From the NCBI RefSeq assembly GCF_900129135.1, contig NZ_FQVI01000024.1, positions 1 to 64,000 of the forward strand: a stretch of DNA of 64,000 bases, in the 5' to 3' direction. Numbering within the stretch: position 1 is the stretch's first letter; the number at the start of each line of letters is the position of its first letter. Both the position numbers and the translations under genes were made by a program. Shown one piece after another: positions 42,411-51,533 of the stretch. The notes beneath the pieces were generated by a model. It did no database searches and was not told the origin of the DNA. It saw only the letters and a list, made by a program, of their open reading frames with translations. The DNA is from Lactonifactor longoviformis DSM 17459. GTDB taxonomy: Bacteria; Bacillota; Clostridia; Lachnospirales; Lachnospiraceae.

Positions 42411-43358
42411 ATGGCACAGTATTGCTTTGGAATTGACGTAGGCGGTACTACAATAAAGTGCGGCCTATTTGACACCAGTGGGAAGGTACTGGACAAATGG
42501 GAGATTAAGACCCGTGTAGAGGAAGGGGGAATGCACATACTGCCCGATGTGGCAGAGTCCATTCTTCGAAAGGCAAAGGATGCTTCCATCCCTGCAAAGG
42601 ATGTGGCTGGTATAGGAATCGGTGTCCCCGGACCGGTGAATGAAAAAGGGGAGATTCCCTGTGCGGTTAATCTCCATTGGGGACAAAAGTGTATAGAGGA
42701 AGAATTGAGGACTCTTTCCGGATACCCTGTCAAAGCGGCAAATGATGCCAATGTGGCTGCCCTGGGAGAGATGTGGAAGGGCGGCGGTGAAGGAGCCAGA
42801 AACATGATTCTGGTTACTCTCGGAACTGGTGTTGGCGGAGGAATTATCGTAAACGGCAGGATCGTGGCAGGTGCCCACGGTGCAGGAGGGGAGATTGGGC
42901 ATGCCTGTGTGGATCCCAACGAAGAAGAAGCGTGCAACTGCGGCGGCCACGGGTGTCTGGAACAGACCGCGTCGGCTACGGGAATCGCCAGGATCGCCCG
43001 CAGGATGCTTGCCCAATCAGAAAAAACGTCTGTACTTCGGGGACAAGAGATTACTGCCAAAGCAGTCTTTGACGCCTATAAAGAGGGAGACCAGCTGGCG
43101 GCAGATATAGTCTCTGTCTTTTCCGACTGCCTGGGACGGGCACTGGGTAATTTTTCCTGTGTAGTAGACCCTGAGGTCATTGTTATCGGGGGAGGTGTTT
43201 CAAAGGCAGGGGATGTATTGATACAGGCTGTTGAAAAGAGCTATAAAAAATATGCCTTCAGTGCCTGCAGGGACACTCCGCTGGTTTTGGCAAAGCTGGG
43301 TAATGATGCGGGTATTGTGGGAGCCGCAAAGCTGATACTGGATGCTGTGGGGAGCTGA
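42411..43358 (+). CDS. glcK: ROK-family glucokinase
   Basis: 315-residue sugar kinase of the ROK family, presumably phosphorylating glucose with ATP. The N-terminal phosphate loop is GIDVGGTTIKCGLFDTSG (about 6-23), the sugar-binding part NDANVAALGEMWKG (about 106-119), and the zinc motif CNCGGHGCLEQTAS (about 181-194), with GTGVGGGIIVNGRIVAG before it. Length and motifs match Firmicute GlcK. The start ATG at 42411 has GAGGA upstream, overlapping the end of hprK. An intergenic hairpin downstream separates it from the convergent PBP gene. Confidence 0.94.
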   Translation: MAQYCFGIDVGGTTIKCGLFDTSGKVLDKWEIKTRVEEGGMHILPDVAESILRKAKDASIPAKDVAGIGIGVPGPVNEKGEIPCAVNLHWGQKCIEEELRTLSGYPVKAANDANVAALGEMWKGGGEGARNMILVTLGTGVGGGIIVNGRIVAGAHGAGGEIGHACVDPNEEEACNCGGHGCLEQTASATGIARIARRMLAQSEKTSVLRGQEITAKAVFDAYKEGDQLAADIVSVFSDCLGRALGNFSCVVDPEVIVIGGGVSKAGDVLIQAVEKSYKKYAFSACRDTPLVLAKLGNDAGIVGAAKLILDAVGS

Positions 43359-43450
43359 TTGTGATATCTACCCGGCCCCAATTTCTCTCTGGATTTGTAT
43401 CCTGCAATTTGGGCGTCTTGCAGCTCCATGCGCGGGATAAGAGAAAACAA

Positions 43451-43480
43451 AGGACATTGCGCTTGTAAGCGCAATGTCCT
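43451..43480 (-). terminator. Terminator of the PBP1A gene
   Basis: Perfect 14-bp hairpin AGGACATTGCGCTT-gt-AAGCGCAATGTCCT. On the minus strand it is followed by TTGTTTTC, so it mainly stops transcription of the penicillin-binding-protein gene. Confidence 0.85.
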
Positions 43481-43499
43481 TATGTGATCTTATGCTCTG

Positions 43500-46148
43500 T
43501 CAGGTGCCCGGCTGTGGGGTATCCCCGCCCGGCTGATCCCCGGTATTGCCTCCGGGCTGATCTCCGCCTTCTACGGGCGGTGTGGGCGTTGTCGGCTCTT
43601 CCGGAGTACCCGGCTGTCCGGTGTTGCCTCCGGGCTGATCCCCGGTATTGCCGTTAGGATTTTCCGGCTGGTTATTGTTTGTATTATTGCCGTTAGGATT
43701 CTCTCCGGTGGTTGGAGGAGTGGTGTTATTCGTGTTTTCCTCCCTCTGATTGCTGCCGGAAGATTCATTATTGGATTCTGTGTCGTCGCTTCTCCGGTAA
43801 TTGCTGTGCTTGTTGCACCGCTTGGTGGGAAGTGTTGTCTTATCGAAATATTCTGTGATAGTCGGGCATCCGGCATTTGGACGAAGCCCGGTAGTAGCAC
43901 ATACCGTTTCTTTCTCCACCGTGGAGGGCATCTCAAAATCTTTTTCTTTCAGATCCTCATGAATTCTGCCCATAATTTTTTTCCATAAAGTCTGGTGATA
44001 GGACCTGTAGATTCCGGATTTCGGAAGCTTCTCATTATCATCATAGCCTGCCCATACCGCGCAGGTATAGTAAGGCGTATAGCCTGCAAACCAAACATCG
44101 TTATAACCGGAGGTGGTACCTGTTTTACCTGCTACAGGCATACCGGATAATTTTAAACGCGTACCTGTACCCTCTTTGACCACGTCTTCCATCGCACTTG
44201 TGAGAAGATAAGCAGTGCTTGGCTTGATTACAGATGTGGTCTCAGGTGTATTGTCAATGACGGTATTTCCGTCGCTGTCCAGAATCTTAGTGTAGAAAAT
44301 TGGTTTGGTATAGGTACCCTCGTTGGCAATGGCGGCGTAGGCAGCGGTCAGCTCAAGATTGCTCACACCAAGGGTGATACCTCCAAGTGCCAGAGGCTGC
44401 CGGACATCGCTGTATATCTTGCCGTTAATTTCCTTGTAGTCATAAATAGTAGTAAATCCGAATTTTTTCAGATACTCATAACCCAGTTCCGGGGTGATTT
44501 CTGTTAGACATTTGACTGCCACCACGTTGACAGAATTAATGATAGCATCCCGTATGGTAGTGGTTCCCCCGTAGGAATTGGTCAGCCAGTTCTTGACCGG
44601 ACGGCCTCCCTCATATTCAAACGGTTCATCCTCATAAGTGCTCGCCAGTGTCTTGTCACAGACGTCCAGAGCAGGGGCATAGGTGGATACTATTTTGAAG
44701 GTAGAACCTGGCTGCCTAAGTGTATTAGTGGCCCGGTTCAGTGTCAGGCTGGCAGTTTTCTCCCCTCTGCCTCCAACCAGTGCTTTTACATATCCTGTAT
44801 GCTGATCCATTACTACCAGCGAAGACTGGGGCTGGGGTGTGTAGATTGCCTTTTCAGCTACCACTGTACTGCCATCGGCCATAAGATGCTCTTTGTATGA
44901 GTCAATATAGGGCTGGGCATCTTCTTCGCTGTCAAAGAGGAGTGTAAAGTCAGAATCTGATTCCTGGAAGTAGGCTTTCATCATTTCTTTGCTGTAATTC
45001 TCCTCTTCTCCGTTAGGATGCTTGAGGGTAAGGGCATAGTCCAGACTCACCTGTGACCCGGACGGGAAATTATCAGGGTCCTGGTATTCCTCATCGCAGA
45101 TCTGCTGTATATTCTGGTCCTGTGTACAGTAGATCTGAAGACCGCCGCTGTACAGAGCATTGTATGCCTGCTGGGAGGTATAGCCCTTCTGATCCTGCAG
45201 ATCCTGGATCACCTGCTTGGTCAATTCATCGATATAATAGCTGTATACAGAGTTATCGTCTGCTGTCTCTGCCTCTGTCTGCTGAATTCTCTCGTAAACA
45301 TTGTCAGCCAGTACCTCATCGTGCTGTTCCTGGGTGATATAACCCTGTTCCAGCATGTTTTTCAGTACTTTTTGCCGGCGCTCTGCATTGTCCTCAGGAT
45401 GCGTGATTGGATTGTACTTGGTCGGATTTTGTGTAATACCTGCCAAAACCGTGCATTCAGACAAGGTCAGGTCTTGTACATCTTTATCAAAATATCGGTG
45501 AGATGCCGCCTGTACCCCGTAGGTACCAGCGCCCAGGTTAATTGTGTTTAAATAGTTTTCCAGAATTACATTTTTATCCTTCAGCTGTTTCTCAAGCTGG
45601 ATGGCAAGGTACTGTTCCTGGAATTTTCTTTTGAATCTTTCTACCGTTGACTCGTGTGTCCAGCCGGTGAATACGTTATTCTTTAATAACTGCTGGGTAA
45701 TTGTACTGGCGCCCTCAGAAAAGTGGCCTGTAGTGATACCCTTAACACCTGCACGGATAATACCGCGGATATCGATTCCGTTATGCTCATAAAACCGTTC
45801 ATCCTCAATAGCAACTACGGCGTGTTGCAGATCCAGAGGAATCTGGTCAATGGTCACAGGCATACGATTCGAATTGGGTGCAGTTAATTTCTGAATCTGA
45901 TTGCCCTCTGTATCATACACGAAGGTAGCAGCACCAATGGGCATAATATTTACATCGGAAATCTCAGGGGCATTGTCAATCAGACCCCTCACAGCACCGA
46001 AGCCTGTACAGGCGCACAGGACAAAAACTGCAATCAGAGATGCAAATATAACCCGAAGGAAAGAAACGTGTGCTTTGTTACCTACCATAGTGGAACGGGA
46101 GGTTAGGGCATTGCGTTTCTTGGAAGTCGCTCTTTTTCCAAAGTTCAT
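43500..46148 (-). CDS. Class A penicillin-binding protein (PBP1A)
   Basis: 882-residue bifunctional peptidoglycan synthase. A basic cytoplasmic tail and one membrane helix (about 28-50) are followed by the glycosyltransferase domain (GT51) with VVAIEDERFYEHNGID (catalytic Glu near residue 112), EGASTITQQLLKN and KFQEQYLAIQLE. The transpeptidase domain has the active-site Ser in RQPGSTFKI, the SxN motif in INSVNVVAV and KTG in VAGKTGTTSGYND. The last 110 residues are a Pro/Gly/Asn/Thr-rich low-complexity tail with repeated GDQPGGNTG units, probably within the cell wall. The start at 46148 is set by AAAGGAGG seven bases upstream; the longer frame to 46208 has no site. The terminator at 43451 follows. 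Confidence 0.95.
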   Translation of the reverse strand: MNFGKRATSKKRNALTSRSTMVGNKAHVSFLRVIFASLIAVFVLCACTGFGAVRGLIDNAPEISDVNIMPIGAATFVYDTEGNQIQKLTAPNSNRMPVTIDQIPLDLQHAVVAIEDERFYEHNGIDIRGIIRAGVKGITTGHFSEGASTITQQLLKNNVFTGWTHESTVERFKRKFQEQYLAIQLEKQLKDKNVILENYLNTINLGAGTYGVQAASHRYFDKDVQDLTLSECTVLAGITQNPTKYNPITHPEDNAERRQKVLKNMLEQGYITQEQHDEVLADNVYERIQQTEAETADDNSVYSYYIDELTKQVIQDLQDQKGYTSQQAYNALYSGGLQIYCTQDQNIQQICDEEYQDPDNFPSGSQVSLDYALTLKHPNGEEENYSKEMMKAYFQESDSDFTLLFDSEEDAQPYIDSYKEHLMADGSTVVAEKAIYTPQPQSSLVVMDQHTGYVKALVGGRGEKTASLTLNRATNTLRQPGSTFKIVSTYAPALDVCDKTLASTYEDEPFEYEGGRPVKNWLTNSYGGTTTIRDAIINSVNVVAVKCLTEITPELGYEYLKKFGFTTIYDYKEINGKIYSDVRQPLALGGITLGVSNLELTAAYAAIANEGTYTKPIFYTKILDSDGNTVIDNTPETTSVIKPSTAYLLTSAMEDVVKEGTGTRLKLSGMPVAGKTGTTSGYNDVWFAGYTPYYTCAVWAGYDDNEKLPKSGIYRSYHQTLWKKIMGRIHEDLKEKDFEMPSTVEKETVCATTGLRPNAGCPTITEYFDKTTLPTKRCNKHSNYRRSDDTESNNESSGSNQREENTNNTTPPTTGENPNGNNTNNNQPENPNGNTGDQPGGNTGQPGTPEEPTTPTPPVEGGDQPGGNTGDQPGGDTPQPGT

Positions 46149-46300
46149 GAATGTTGCCTCCTTTTCCCATCCATTATAACAAAAGAGAATTGTGAAATAA
46201 AGCCCCAATTAAAAACTTCACAATTGCTTCCCAAATCCTTAAGAAACATGTTAAAATAAAGGCGAAGATACTACAAAACTATAAAGAGGATACGAATATT

Positions 46301-46921
46301 ATGCGAAATGAATATAAAATCGTGGAAATTGGGGGAGAGGGAGAGATTGTAGAGAAAAAATCAAGATTTATAGCTACAGTTCGCCCGGTGAAATCAGAAG
46401 AAGAAGCGCTGTCTTTTCTTGAGGAGATGAGAAAAAAATACTGGAATGCCTCCCACAATTGTTATGCTTATGTCATCGGAGCGCAGGGGGAAACTATGCG
46501 CTGCAGCGATGACGGGGAGCCCAGCCAGACTGCTGGAAAGCCTATGCTGGATGTGCTTCTGGGGGAGGAGCTTCACGATACGGCAGTGGTAGTCACCAGA
46601 TATTTTGGGGGAACCCTGCTGGGAACCGGCGGCCTGGTAAGAGCATATTCCAAAGCAGTGCAGGAGGGATTGAAAAATAGCAGTGTGGTGATAAAGCGTC
46701 ATGTCATACTTCTGGAGATTGCGACGGATTACAATGGGATCGGGAAAATTCAATACCTGCTGGGGCAGAGAGGACTGCCTGTGAAGGATGCTGAATATAC
46801 GGAACAGGTGCGGCTTCAGGTACAGGTCCCCTTTGAAATGGCTGAGGAACTGAAGTATGAGATTACAGAGGCTACCAGCGGGCAGGCCAGAATGGAAAAG
46901 ATCTGGGAGGGGATGGCGTAG
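46301..46921 (+). CDS. YigZ/IMPACT family protein
   Basis: 206-residue protein of the UPF0029 (YigZ, YvyE) family. The N-terminal domain has the hallmark KKSRFIATVRPV (about 20-31), HNCYAYVIG and DDGEPSQTAGKPML (about 69-82). VVVTRYFGGTLLGTGGLVRAY follows, and then the small ferredoxin-like C-terminal DUF1949 domain (about 137-200). The eukaryotic IMPACT relatives interact with the Gcn2/Gcn1 translation-stress pathway; the bacterial function is not established. AAGAGGA lies before the ATG. It is a single gene, divergent from the PBP gene. Confidence 0.94.
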   Translation: MRNEYKIVEIGGEGEIVEKKSRFIATVRPVKSEEEALSFLEEMRKKYWNASHNCYAYVIGAQGETMRCSDDGEPSQTAGKPMLDVLLGEELHDTAVVVTRYFGGTLLGTGGLVRAYSKAVQEGLKNSSVVIKRHVILLEIATDYNGIGKIQYLLGQRGLPVKDAEYTEQVRLQVQVPFEMAEELKYEITEATSGQARMEKIWEGMA

Positions 46922-46962
46922 CCCGCCTTCTTCCGGAATAGGATATTTTTTTTGAGAAATGA

Positions 46963-46990
46963 TTGACAACGGATGGACTCATGATTATAA
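46963..46990 (+). promoter_or_regulatory. Promoter of the thi operon
   Basis: TTGACA lies at about 46963-46968, with TATAAT at 46985-46990 after a 16-base spacer. The TPP aptamer starts about 18 bases downstream. Confidence 0.7.
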
Positions 46991-47007
46991 TGAAACCAAT
47001 TGAATAG

Positions 47008-47099
47008 CGATGCAGGGGAACTAAGTGTAGTTGAGAATGACAGAAGAGGCTGTCTAACCCTTTGAACCTGACAGTTAACACTGTGGTAGGGAGCATTCG
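47008..47099 (+). ncRNA. TPP (THI-box) riboswitch
   Basis: Conserved blocks appear in order: AGGGGAACTAA, GTTGAGA, AACCCTTTGAACCTG, ACAGTTAACACTGTGG and TAGGGAGCAT. P1 is GATGC with GCATT. The pyrimidine-sensing CTGAGA-type motif is here TTGAGA. It lies upstream of thiC and an intrinsic terminator, the classic layout for TPP-dependent shut-off. Confidence 0.95.
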
Positions 47100-47120
47100 G
47101 AATTTAGTAAAAGGCAGAAT

Positions 47121-47147
47121 GTTCACAGTTATTAGTGAACTTTTTTT
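47121..47147 (+). terminator. TPP riboswitch terminator 1
   Basis: GTTCAC-agttatta-GTGAAC followed by seven T, 21 bases after the aptamer. Confidence 0.82.
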
Positions 47148-47170
47148 ATTTTATAAAGACCCAATGGACT

Positions 47171-47198
47171 GGCAGGTAGTAATATACCTGCCTTTTTT
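47171..47198 (+). terminator. Second terminator before thiC
   Basis: GGCAGGTA-gtaata-TACCTGCC followed by six T. It is stronger than the first and also lies before thiC. Whether it is riboswitch-controlled or a constitutive brake is not clear from the sequence. Confidence 0.82.
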
Positions 47199-47264
47199 GT
47201 GTCCGTTTGGAAACGTGTTCTGGCGCATTTGCTATTCAAGAAATACATAAAGGAGGATAGGATA

Positions 47265-48578
47265 ATGCGCGAATATTACACGCAGATGGAAGCGGCGAAA
47301 AAAGGAATTGTAACTCCGCAGATGAAAGCAGTGGCTGAAAAAGAACAAATGGATCTGAGGGAGCTTATGGGAAAAATGGCGTCTGGGGAGGTGGCAGTGC
47401 CTTCTAATATCCACCATACTTCTCTGTCTCCGGAAGGGGTTGGCGCCGGACTCCGGACAAAGATTAATGTTAATCTGGGAATCTCAGGAGACAGCAAGGA
47501 CTATGAGCGGGAGATGAAGAAGGTGGATATGGCGCTGGATTTTGGCGTGGAATCCATTATGGATCTGAGCAATTACGGAAAAACCCATGATTTCAGAGAA
47601 AAACTCATCGAAAAATCTACTGCCATGATAGGGACGGTGCCTATGTATGATGCCATCGGGTATCTGGACAAAGATTTGCTGGAGATCTCAGCACAGGATT
47701 TTCTGAGCGTGGTGGAGGCCCATGCCAGAGAGGGCGTGGACTTTGTCACCATTCATGCGGGCCTGAACCGCAGGGCTGTGGAGAGTTTCCGCCGGGAGGG
47801 CAGAAAGATGAATATTGTTTCCAGGGGAGGTTCTCTTCTCTTTGCATGGATGGAGATGACAGGCAATGAAAATCCTTTCTTTGAGTATTATGACCAGGTG
47901 CTGGAGATTTTGAGAGAACATGATGTCACCATCAGCCTTGGGGATGCTCTCCGGCCGGGATGTCTGGAGGACGGATCGGATGCGGGACAGATTGCAGAGT
48001 TGATTGAAATCGGGGATCTCACCAGAAGGGCCTGGGCAAAGGATGTACAGGTACTGGTAGAGGGGCCTGGACATATGGCTATGGATGAGATTGCCGCGAA
48101 TATGAAGATACAAAAACGTCTGTGTCACAATGCTCCTTTCTATGTGCTTGGTCCTCTGGTGACGGATATCGCACCAGGGTATGATCACATTACTTCCGCC
48201 ATCGGGGGAGCTATAGCAGCCGCCAGCGGTGCGGACTTCCTCTGTTATGTAACTCCTGCAGAGCACCTGCGTCTGCCGGATGTAAATGATGTGAGAGAAG
48301 GAATTGTGGCGAGCAGGATCGCAGCACATGCAGCAGATATTGCAAAGGGGATAAAAGGGGCCAGAACCGCGGATGACAAGATGGCAGCGGCAAGACATAA
48401 GATGGACTGGGAAGAGATGTTTGCCCTGGCAATTGACAAAGAGAAGGCCAGAGAGTACTTTGAGAGCACCCCCCCTGCAGACAGACATACCTGTTCCATG
48501 TGCGGGAAGATGTGTGCTGTACGCACCACTAACATGATACTGGAAGGCAAAAAAGTGGAATTCTGTTCTGAGAGATAG
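47265..48578 (+). CDS. thiC: Phosphomethylpyrimidine synthase
   Basis: 437-residue radical SAM enzyme that rearranges aminoimidazole ribotide to HMP-phosphate, the pyrimidine half of thiamine. The barrel contains [27 protein letters not shown] and [15 protein letters not shown]. The C-terminal iron-sulfur site is CSMCGKMC (about 420-427), the C-x2-C-x4-C motif of ThiC read with its neighbours. The length is that of clostridial ThiC. The start at 47265 is chosen by AGGAGG nine bases upstream; the longer frame runs back into the leader. It heads the operon thiC-thiS-thiF-thiG-thiH-thiE controlled by the TPP riboswitch. Confidence 0.97.
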   Translation: MREYYTQMEAAKKGIVTPQMKAVAEKEQMDLRELMGKMASGEVAVPSNIHHTSLSPEGVGAGLRTKINVNLGISGDSKDYEREMKKVDMALDFGVESIMDLSNYGKTHDFREKLIEKSTAMIGTVPMYDAIGYLDKDLLEISAQDFLSVVEAHAREGVDFVTIHAGLNRRAVESFRREGRKMNIVSRGGSLLFAWMEMTGNENPFFEYYDQVLEILREHDVTISLGDALRPGCLEDGSDAGQIAELIEIGDLTRRAWAKDVQVLVEGPGHMAMDEIAANMKIQKRLCHNAPFYVLGPLVTDIAPGYDHITSAIGGAIAAASGADFLCYVTPAEHLRLPDVNDVREGIVASRIAAHAADIAKGIKGARTADDKMAAARHKMDWEEMFALAIDKEKAREYFESTPPADRHTCSMCGKMCAVRTTNMILEGKKVEFCSER

Positions 48579-48590
48579 GAGAGAGGCCGG

Positions 48591-48785
48591 ATGAGAGTGA
48601 ACGGAAAAGACGTAGCCCTTGAGGAGAGGATAACACTGGAAATGTTCTTACGGGAACACAAATATCCATTGGATAGAATTGCGGTAGAGAGAAACCATGA
48701 AATCATATCCAAGAGCAGATACGGTGAGGTAGTGCTCACCGAAGCTGACACTCTTGAGATTGTAAGCTTTGTGGGCGGAGGTTGA
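48591..48785 (+). CDS. thiS: Sulfur carrier protein ThiS
   Basis: 64-residue ubiquitin-fold protein whose C-terminus is adenylated and converted to a thiocarboxylate to supply sulfur to the thiazole ring. It ends in VSFVGGG, giving the required terminal Gly-Gly. The beta-grasp pattern (MRVNGKDVALEERITLEMFL) is evident. GAGAGGCCGG lies before the ATG. The next gene, thiF, begins three bases after the stop. Confidence 0.93.
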   Translation: MRVNGKDVALEERITLEMFLREHKYPLDRIAVERNHEIISKSRYGEVVLTEADTLEIVSFVGGG

Positions 48786-48788
48786 TCC

Positions 48789-49592
48789 ATGAGAGTGGTT
48801 CTGAATGGGGAAGAGAGAGAGCTTCCCGCCTGTACGCTGGAGCAGCTTCAAAAGGAGTTGGGCAGAGCGGATGACATAACCATTGTAAATGGATACTGCA
48901 CCTCGGGGGTGTACTCTGTGCAGCCCGGGGATGAGATTTTTTTTGTCTCCAGAGGCAGTATGCCAAAGCCCGGGGAGCTTGAGACCATGATGGCGGCCCG
49001 GCATACCCCGGGAGTCCACCGAAAGGTGAAAAAAGGAAGAGTGGGAATCGCAGGTCTTGGGGGACTGGGTTCCCATATTGCAGTTATGCTGGCCCGCACC
49101 GGGGTGGGACATCTTCTGCTGGTGGATTTTGATGTGGTGGAACCCAGCAATCTGAACCGGCAGAATTACATGATATCCCATCTGGGAATGAAAAAGACAG
49201 AGGCTTTGAAAATGCAGATTGGGCAGATAAATCCATATATAGAGGTGGAGACAATAGACGTGAAGATCGATGCTGAAAATGCAAAAGGTATATTTCAGGG
49301 ATGTCAGGTTATCTGTGAGGCCTTTGATGCCCCGGAGACAAAAGCAGAGTTTACCGCAGTCATCTTAGAAAAACTTCCCGGCACCTATTTGGTCGGGGCT
49401 TCGGGTATGGCAGGATACGCCAGCGCCAATGCCATACATACAGAAAAAAGGATGGAGCGTTATTTTCTCTGCGGGGATCAGACAAGCGGGGCAGCCCCCG
49501 GCCAGGGACTTATGGCCCCAAGAGTACAGATATGTGCGGGTCATCAGGCAAATATGGTCCTGCGGCTGCTGTTGGAATTACATGAGGAATAG
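48789..49592 (+). CDS. thiF: ThiS-ThiF fusion: sulfur carrier-like domain plus adenylyltransferase
   Basis: 267-residue E1-like enzyme that adenylates the C-terminus of ThiS. Residues 1-62 form a second ThiS-like beta-grasp domain (MRVVLNGEERELPACTLEQL, ending FFVSRGS without Gly-Gly), so it cannot itself carry sulfur. Residues 80-267 form the ThiF/MoeB/HesA fold with VGIAGLGGLGSHIAVMLARTG (about 86-106), the acidic VDFDVVEPSNLNRQNY (about 114-129) and a late GLMAPRVQICAGHQANM. The CxxC zinc pairs of E. coli ThiF are absent, as in the compact anaerobe-type ThiF family. Placement between thiS and thiG supports the role. Confidence 0.9.
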   Translation: MRVVLNGEERELPACTLEQLQKELGRADDITIVNGYCTSGVYSVQPGDEIFFVSRGSMPKPGELETMMAARHTPGVHRKVKKGRVGIAGLGGLGSHIAVMLARTGVGHLLLVDFDVVEPSNLNRQNYMISHLGMKKTEALKMQIGQINPYIEVETIDVKIDAENAKGIFQGCQVICEAFDAPETKAEFTAVILEKLPGTYLVGASGMAGYASANAIHTEKRMERYFLCGDQTSGAAPGQGLMAPRVQICAGHQANMVLRLLLELHEE

Positions 49593-49604
49593 GAGAAAAG
49601 TAAG

Positions 49605-50372
49605 ATGATTGACAAGTTAATAATAGGAGGACATGAATTTCGGTCCAGATTTATACTGGGATCCGGAAAGTTCTCACTGGAGATGACAGATGCAGTAATA
49701 AAAAACGGAGGTGTGGAAATGGCTACCCTGGCCATCCGCAGAGCCAATATGGGGGGAGAAGAGAATATACTGGACTATATGCCCCAGGGAATCACCCTTC
49801 TTCCCAATACCTCCGGCGCCCGGAATGCACAGGAGGCTGTCCGGATCGCCAGACTGGCCAGAGAACTGGGGTGCGGGGATTTTGTAAAGATTGAAGTTGT
49901 GCACGACAGCAAATACCTTTTGCCGGATAATTACGAAACAATTAAAGCAACAGAAATCCTGGCAAAGGAAGGATTTGTGGTTATGCCTTATATGTATCCG
50001 GACCTGAATGCGGCAAGAGATATGGTAAACGCCGGGGCAGCGGCTATTATGCCTCTGGGAGCACCTATTGGAAGCAATAAGGGGCTCTGTACCAGAGAGT
50101 TTATCAAGATTCTGGTGGAGGAAATCCAGCTTCCTATTATTGTGGACGCCGGTATTGGGCGCCCCTCCCAGGCATGTGAGGCTATGGAGCTGGGAGTTGC
50201 CGCAATTATGGCCAATACGGCTATCGCTACTGCCAGCGATGCTGCGCTGATGGCGTCTGCATTTAAATTAGCCATAGAATCTGGCCGTATGGCCTACCTG
50301 GCAGGACTGGGAAGAGTAGTAGAACACAAAGCCGTAGCATCCAGCCCTCTGACCGGCTTTCTGGAGGATTAA
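49605..50372 (+). CDS. thiG: Thiazole synthase
   Basis: 255-residue TIM-barrel enzyme that builds the thiazole ring from deoxyxylulose-phosphate, dehydroglycine and ThiS thiocarboxylate. Typical elements are [12 protein letters not shown] (about 11-22), [33 protein letters not shown] and the Schiff-base Lys in [10 protein letters not shown] (about residue 96). [19 protein letters not shown] and [18 protein letters not shown] complete the barrel. The length is typical of the family. It follows thiF by 12 bases. Confidence 0.97.
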   Translation: MIDKLIIGGHEFRSRFILGSGKFSLEMTDAVIKNGGVEMATLAIRRANMGGEENILDYMPQGITLLPNTSGARNAQEAVRIARLARELGCGDFVKIEVVHDSKYLLPDNYETIKATEILAKEGFVVMPYMYPDLNAARDMVNAGAAAIMPLGAPIGSNKGLCTREFIKILVEEIQLPIIVDAGIGRPSQACEAMELGVAAIMANTAIATASDAALMASAFKLAIESGRMAYLAGLGRVVEHKAVASSPLTGFLED

Positions 50373-50374
50373 AT

Positions 50375-51529
50375 ATGATAACAGAACAGACCTGTCATAT
50401 GGAATATCAGGAGGGTATGGAAGCTACAGACCATCAGCTTATGGACAGAGTACTGAAAAAAACGGCAGCATATGATTACAACCGTTATACACCTGCCCAG
50501 GTGAAGGCCGCGCTGAGAAAAGAGTCTCTGGATACAGAAGATTTTGCAGCCCTGCTTTCTCCGGCGGCGGCTCCATACCTGGAAGAGATGGCGCAAAGAG
50601 GCAAAGAAGAGACGGCAAAGCATTTTGGTAATTCCGTTTCCCTGTTCACCCCTCTGTACATAGCCAATTACTGTGAAAATAACTGTGTTTACTGTGGGTT
50701 TAACTGCAAAAACAGAATTCACAGAGGGAAACTGTCCATGGAGGAGATCGAACGGGAGCTGAAGAACATTGCAGCCACCGGGCTGCAGGACATTCTGATT
50801 CTCACAGGGGAGTCAAGACATGCCTCTGGCGTAGATTATATCGGAGAGGCGGTCAGACTGGCGGCCAAATATTTTGCTCTGGTGGGAATTGAGATTTATC
50901 CTCTCAATAGTGACGAATATGCATATCTCCATGCATGCGGGGCCGACTATGTCTGCGTTTACCAGGAGACGTATCAGCCCGAAAAATACGAACGACTCCA
51001 TCTGAGCGGTCCCAAGAGGATCTTTCCCTATCGCTTCAATGCTCAGGAGAGGGCATTAAAAGGTGGAATGCGCGGGGTAGCCTTCGGTGCCCTTCTGGGA
51101 TTGGATGACTTTAGAAAAGACGCCTTTGCCACCGGGCTGCACGCCTGCTATATCCAGCAGAAGTATCCTCACGGGGAGATTTCATTCTCTCCCCCCAGAC
51201 TTCGCCCTATCATAAATAATGACAAGGTAAATCCTAAAGATGTCCACGAAACACAGCTTCTCCAGGTAATGCTGGCGTACCGGCTATTCATGCCGTTTGC
51301 CGGAATTACCATATCTACCAGGGAACGGGCAGGTTTTCGGGATCATGTCATCGGTATGTGTGCCACAAAGATATCAGCCGGGGTTAAAGTGAGTGTGGGC
51401 GGTCACGGGGAAGAGGCAAAGGGGGACGAACAATTCGAGATTTCAGACCCCAGAAATGTGGAGGAAGTGAACCAGGCCATCCTTGACCGGGGACTGCAGC
51501 CGGTTTATGTGGACTATGTCAGAGTATAA
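50375..51529 (+). CDS. thiH: 2-iminoacetate synthase
   Basis: 384-residue radical SAM tyrosine lyase that supplies dehydroglycine for thiazole formation. The cluster motif is CENNCVYCGF (C-x3-C-x2-C, about residues 98-107) in NYCENNCVYCGFNCKN. TGESRHASGVDYI and EIYPLNSDEYAYLHACGADYVCVYQETY are characteristic of ThiH. The use of ThiH rather than the oxygen-dependent ThiO agrees with an anaerobic lifestyle. It starts two bases after the thiG stop. The following thiE-like gene begins at or just before its stop. Confidence 0.96.
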   Translation: MITEQTCHMEYQEGMEATDHQLMDRVLKKTAAYDYNRYTPAQVKAALRKESLDTEDFAALLSPAAAPYLEEMAQRGKEETAKHFGNSVSLFTPLYIANYCENNCVYCGFNCKNRIHRGKLSMEEIERELKNIAATGLQDILILTGESRHASGVDYIGEAVRLAAKYFALVGIEIYPLNSDEYAYLHACGADYVCVYQETYQPEKYERLHLSGPKRIFPYRFNAQERALKGGMRGVAFGALLGLDDFRKDAFATGLHACYIQQKYPHGEISFSPPRLRPIINNDKVNPKDVHETQLLQVMLAYRLFMPFAGITISTRERAGFRDHVIGMCATKISAGVKVSVGGHGEEAKGDEQFEISDPRNVEEVNQAILDRGLQPVYVDYVRV

Positions 51530-51533
51530 ATCC

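Larger units (their letters stand above)
46922..47264 (+). other. Leader of the thiamine operon
   Basis: This 343-base gene-free stretch holds a TPP aptamer (47008-47099), two consecutive intrinsic terminators (47121-47147 and 47171-47198) and the thiC ribosome site AGGAGG at 47251. A possible promoter TTGACA (46963-46968) with TATAAT-like ATTATAAT near 46983-46990 lies upstream. Confidence 0.75.

Noticed and set aside
43500-43830. GC-rich short repeats in the PBP1A tail as a CRISPR-like array
   Set aside because: They are irregular codon-level repeats of Gly-Asp-Gln-Pro-Gly within the reading frame, not spaced direct repeats.
46082-46208. Longer start of the PBP1A gene at 46208
   Set aside because: AAAGGAGG lies just before the ATG at 46148, and the extra 20 residues have no site before them.
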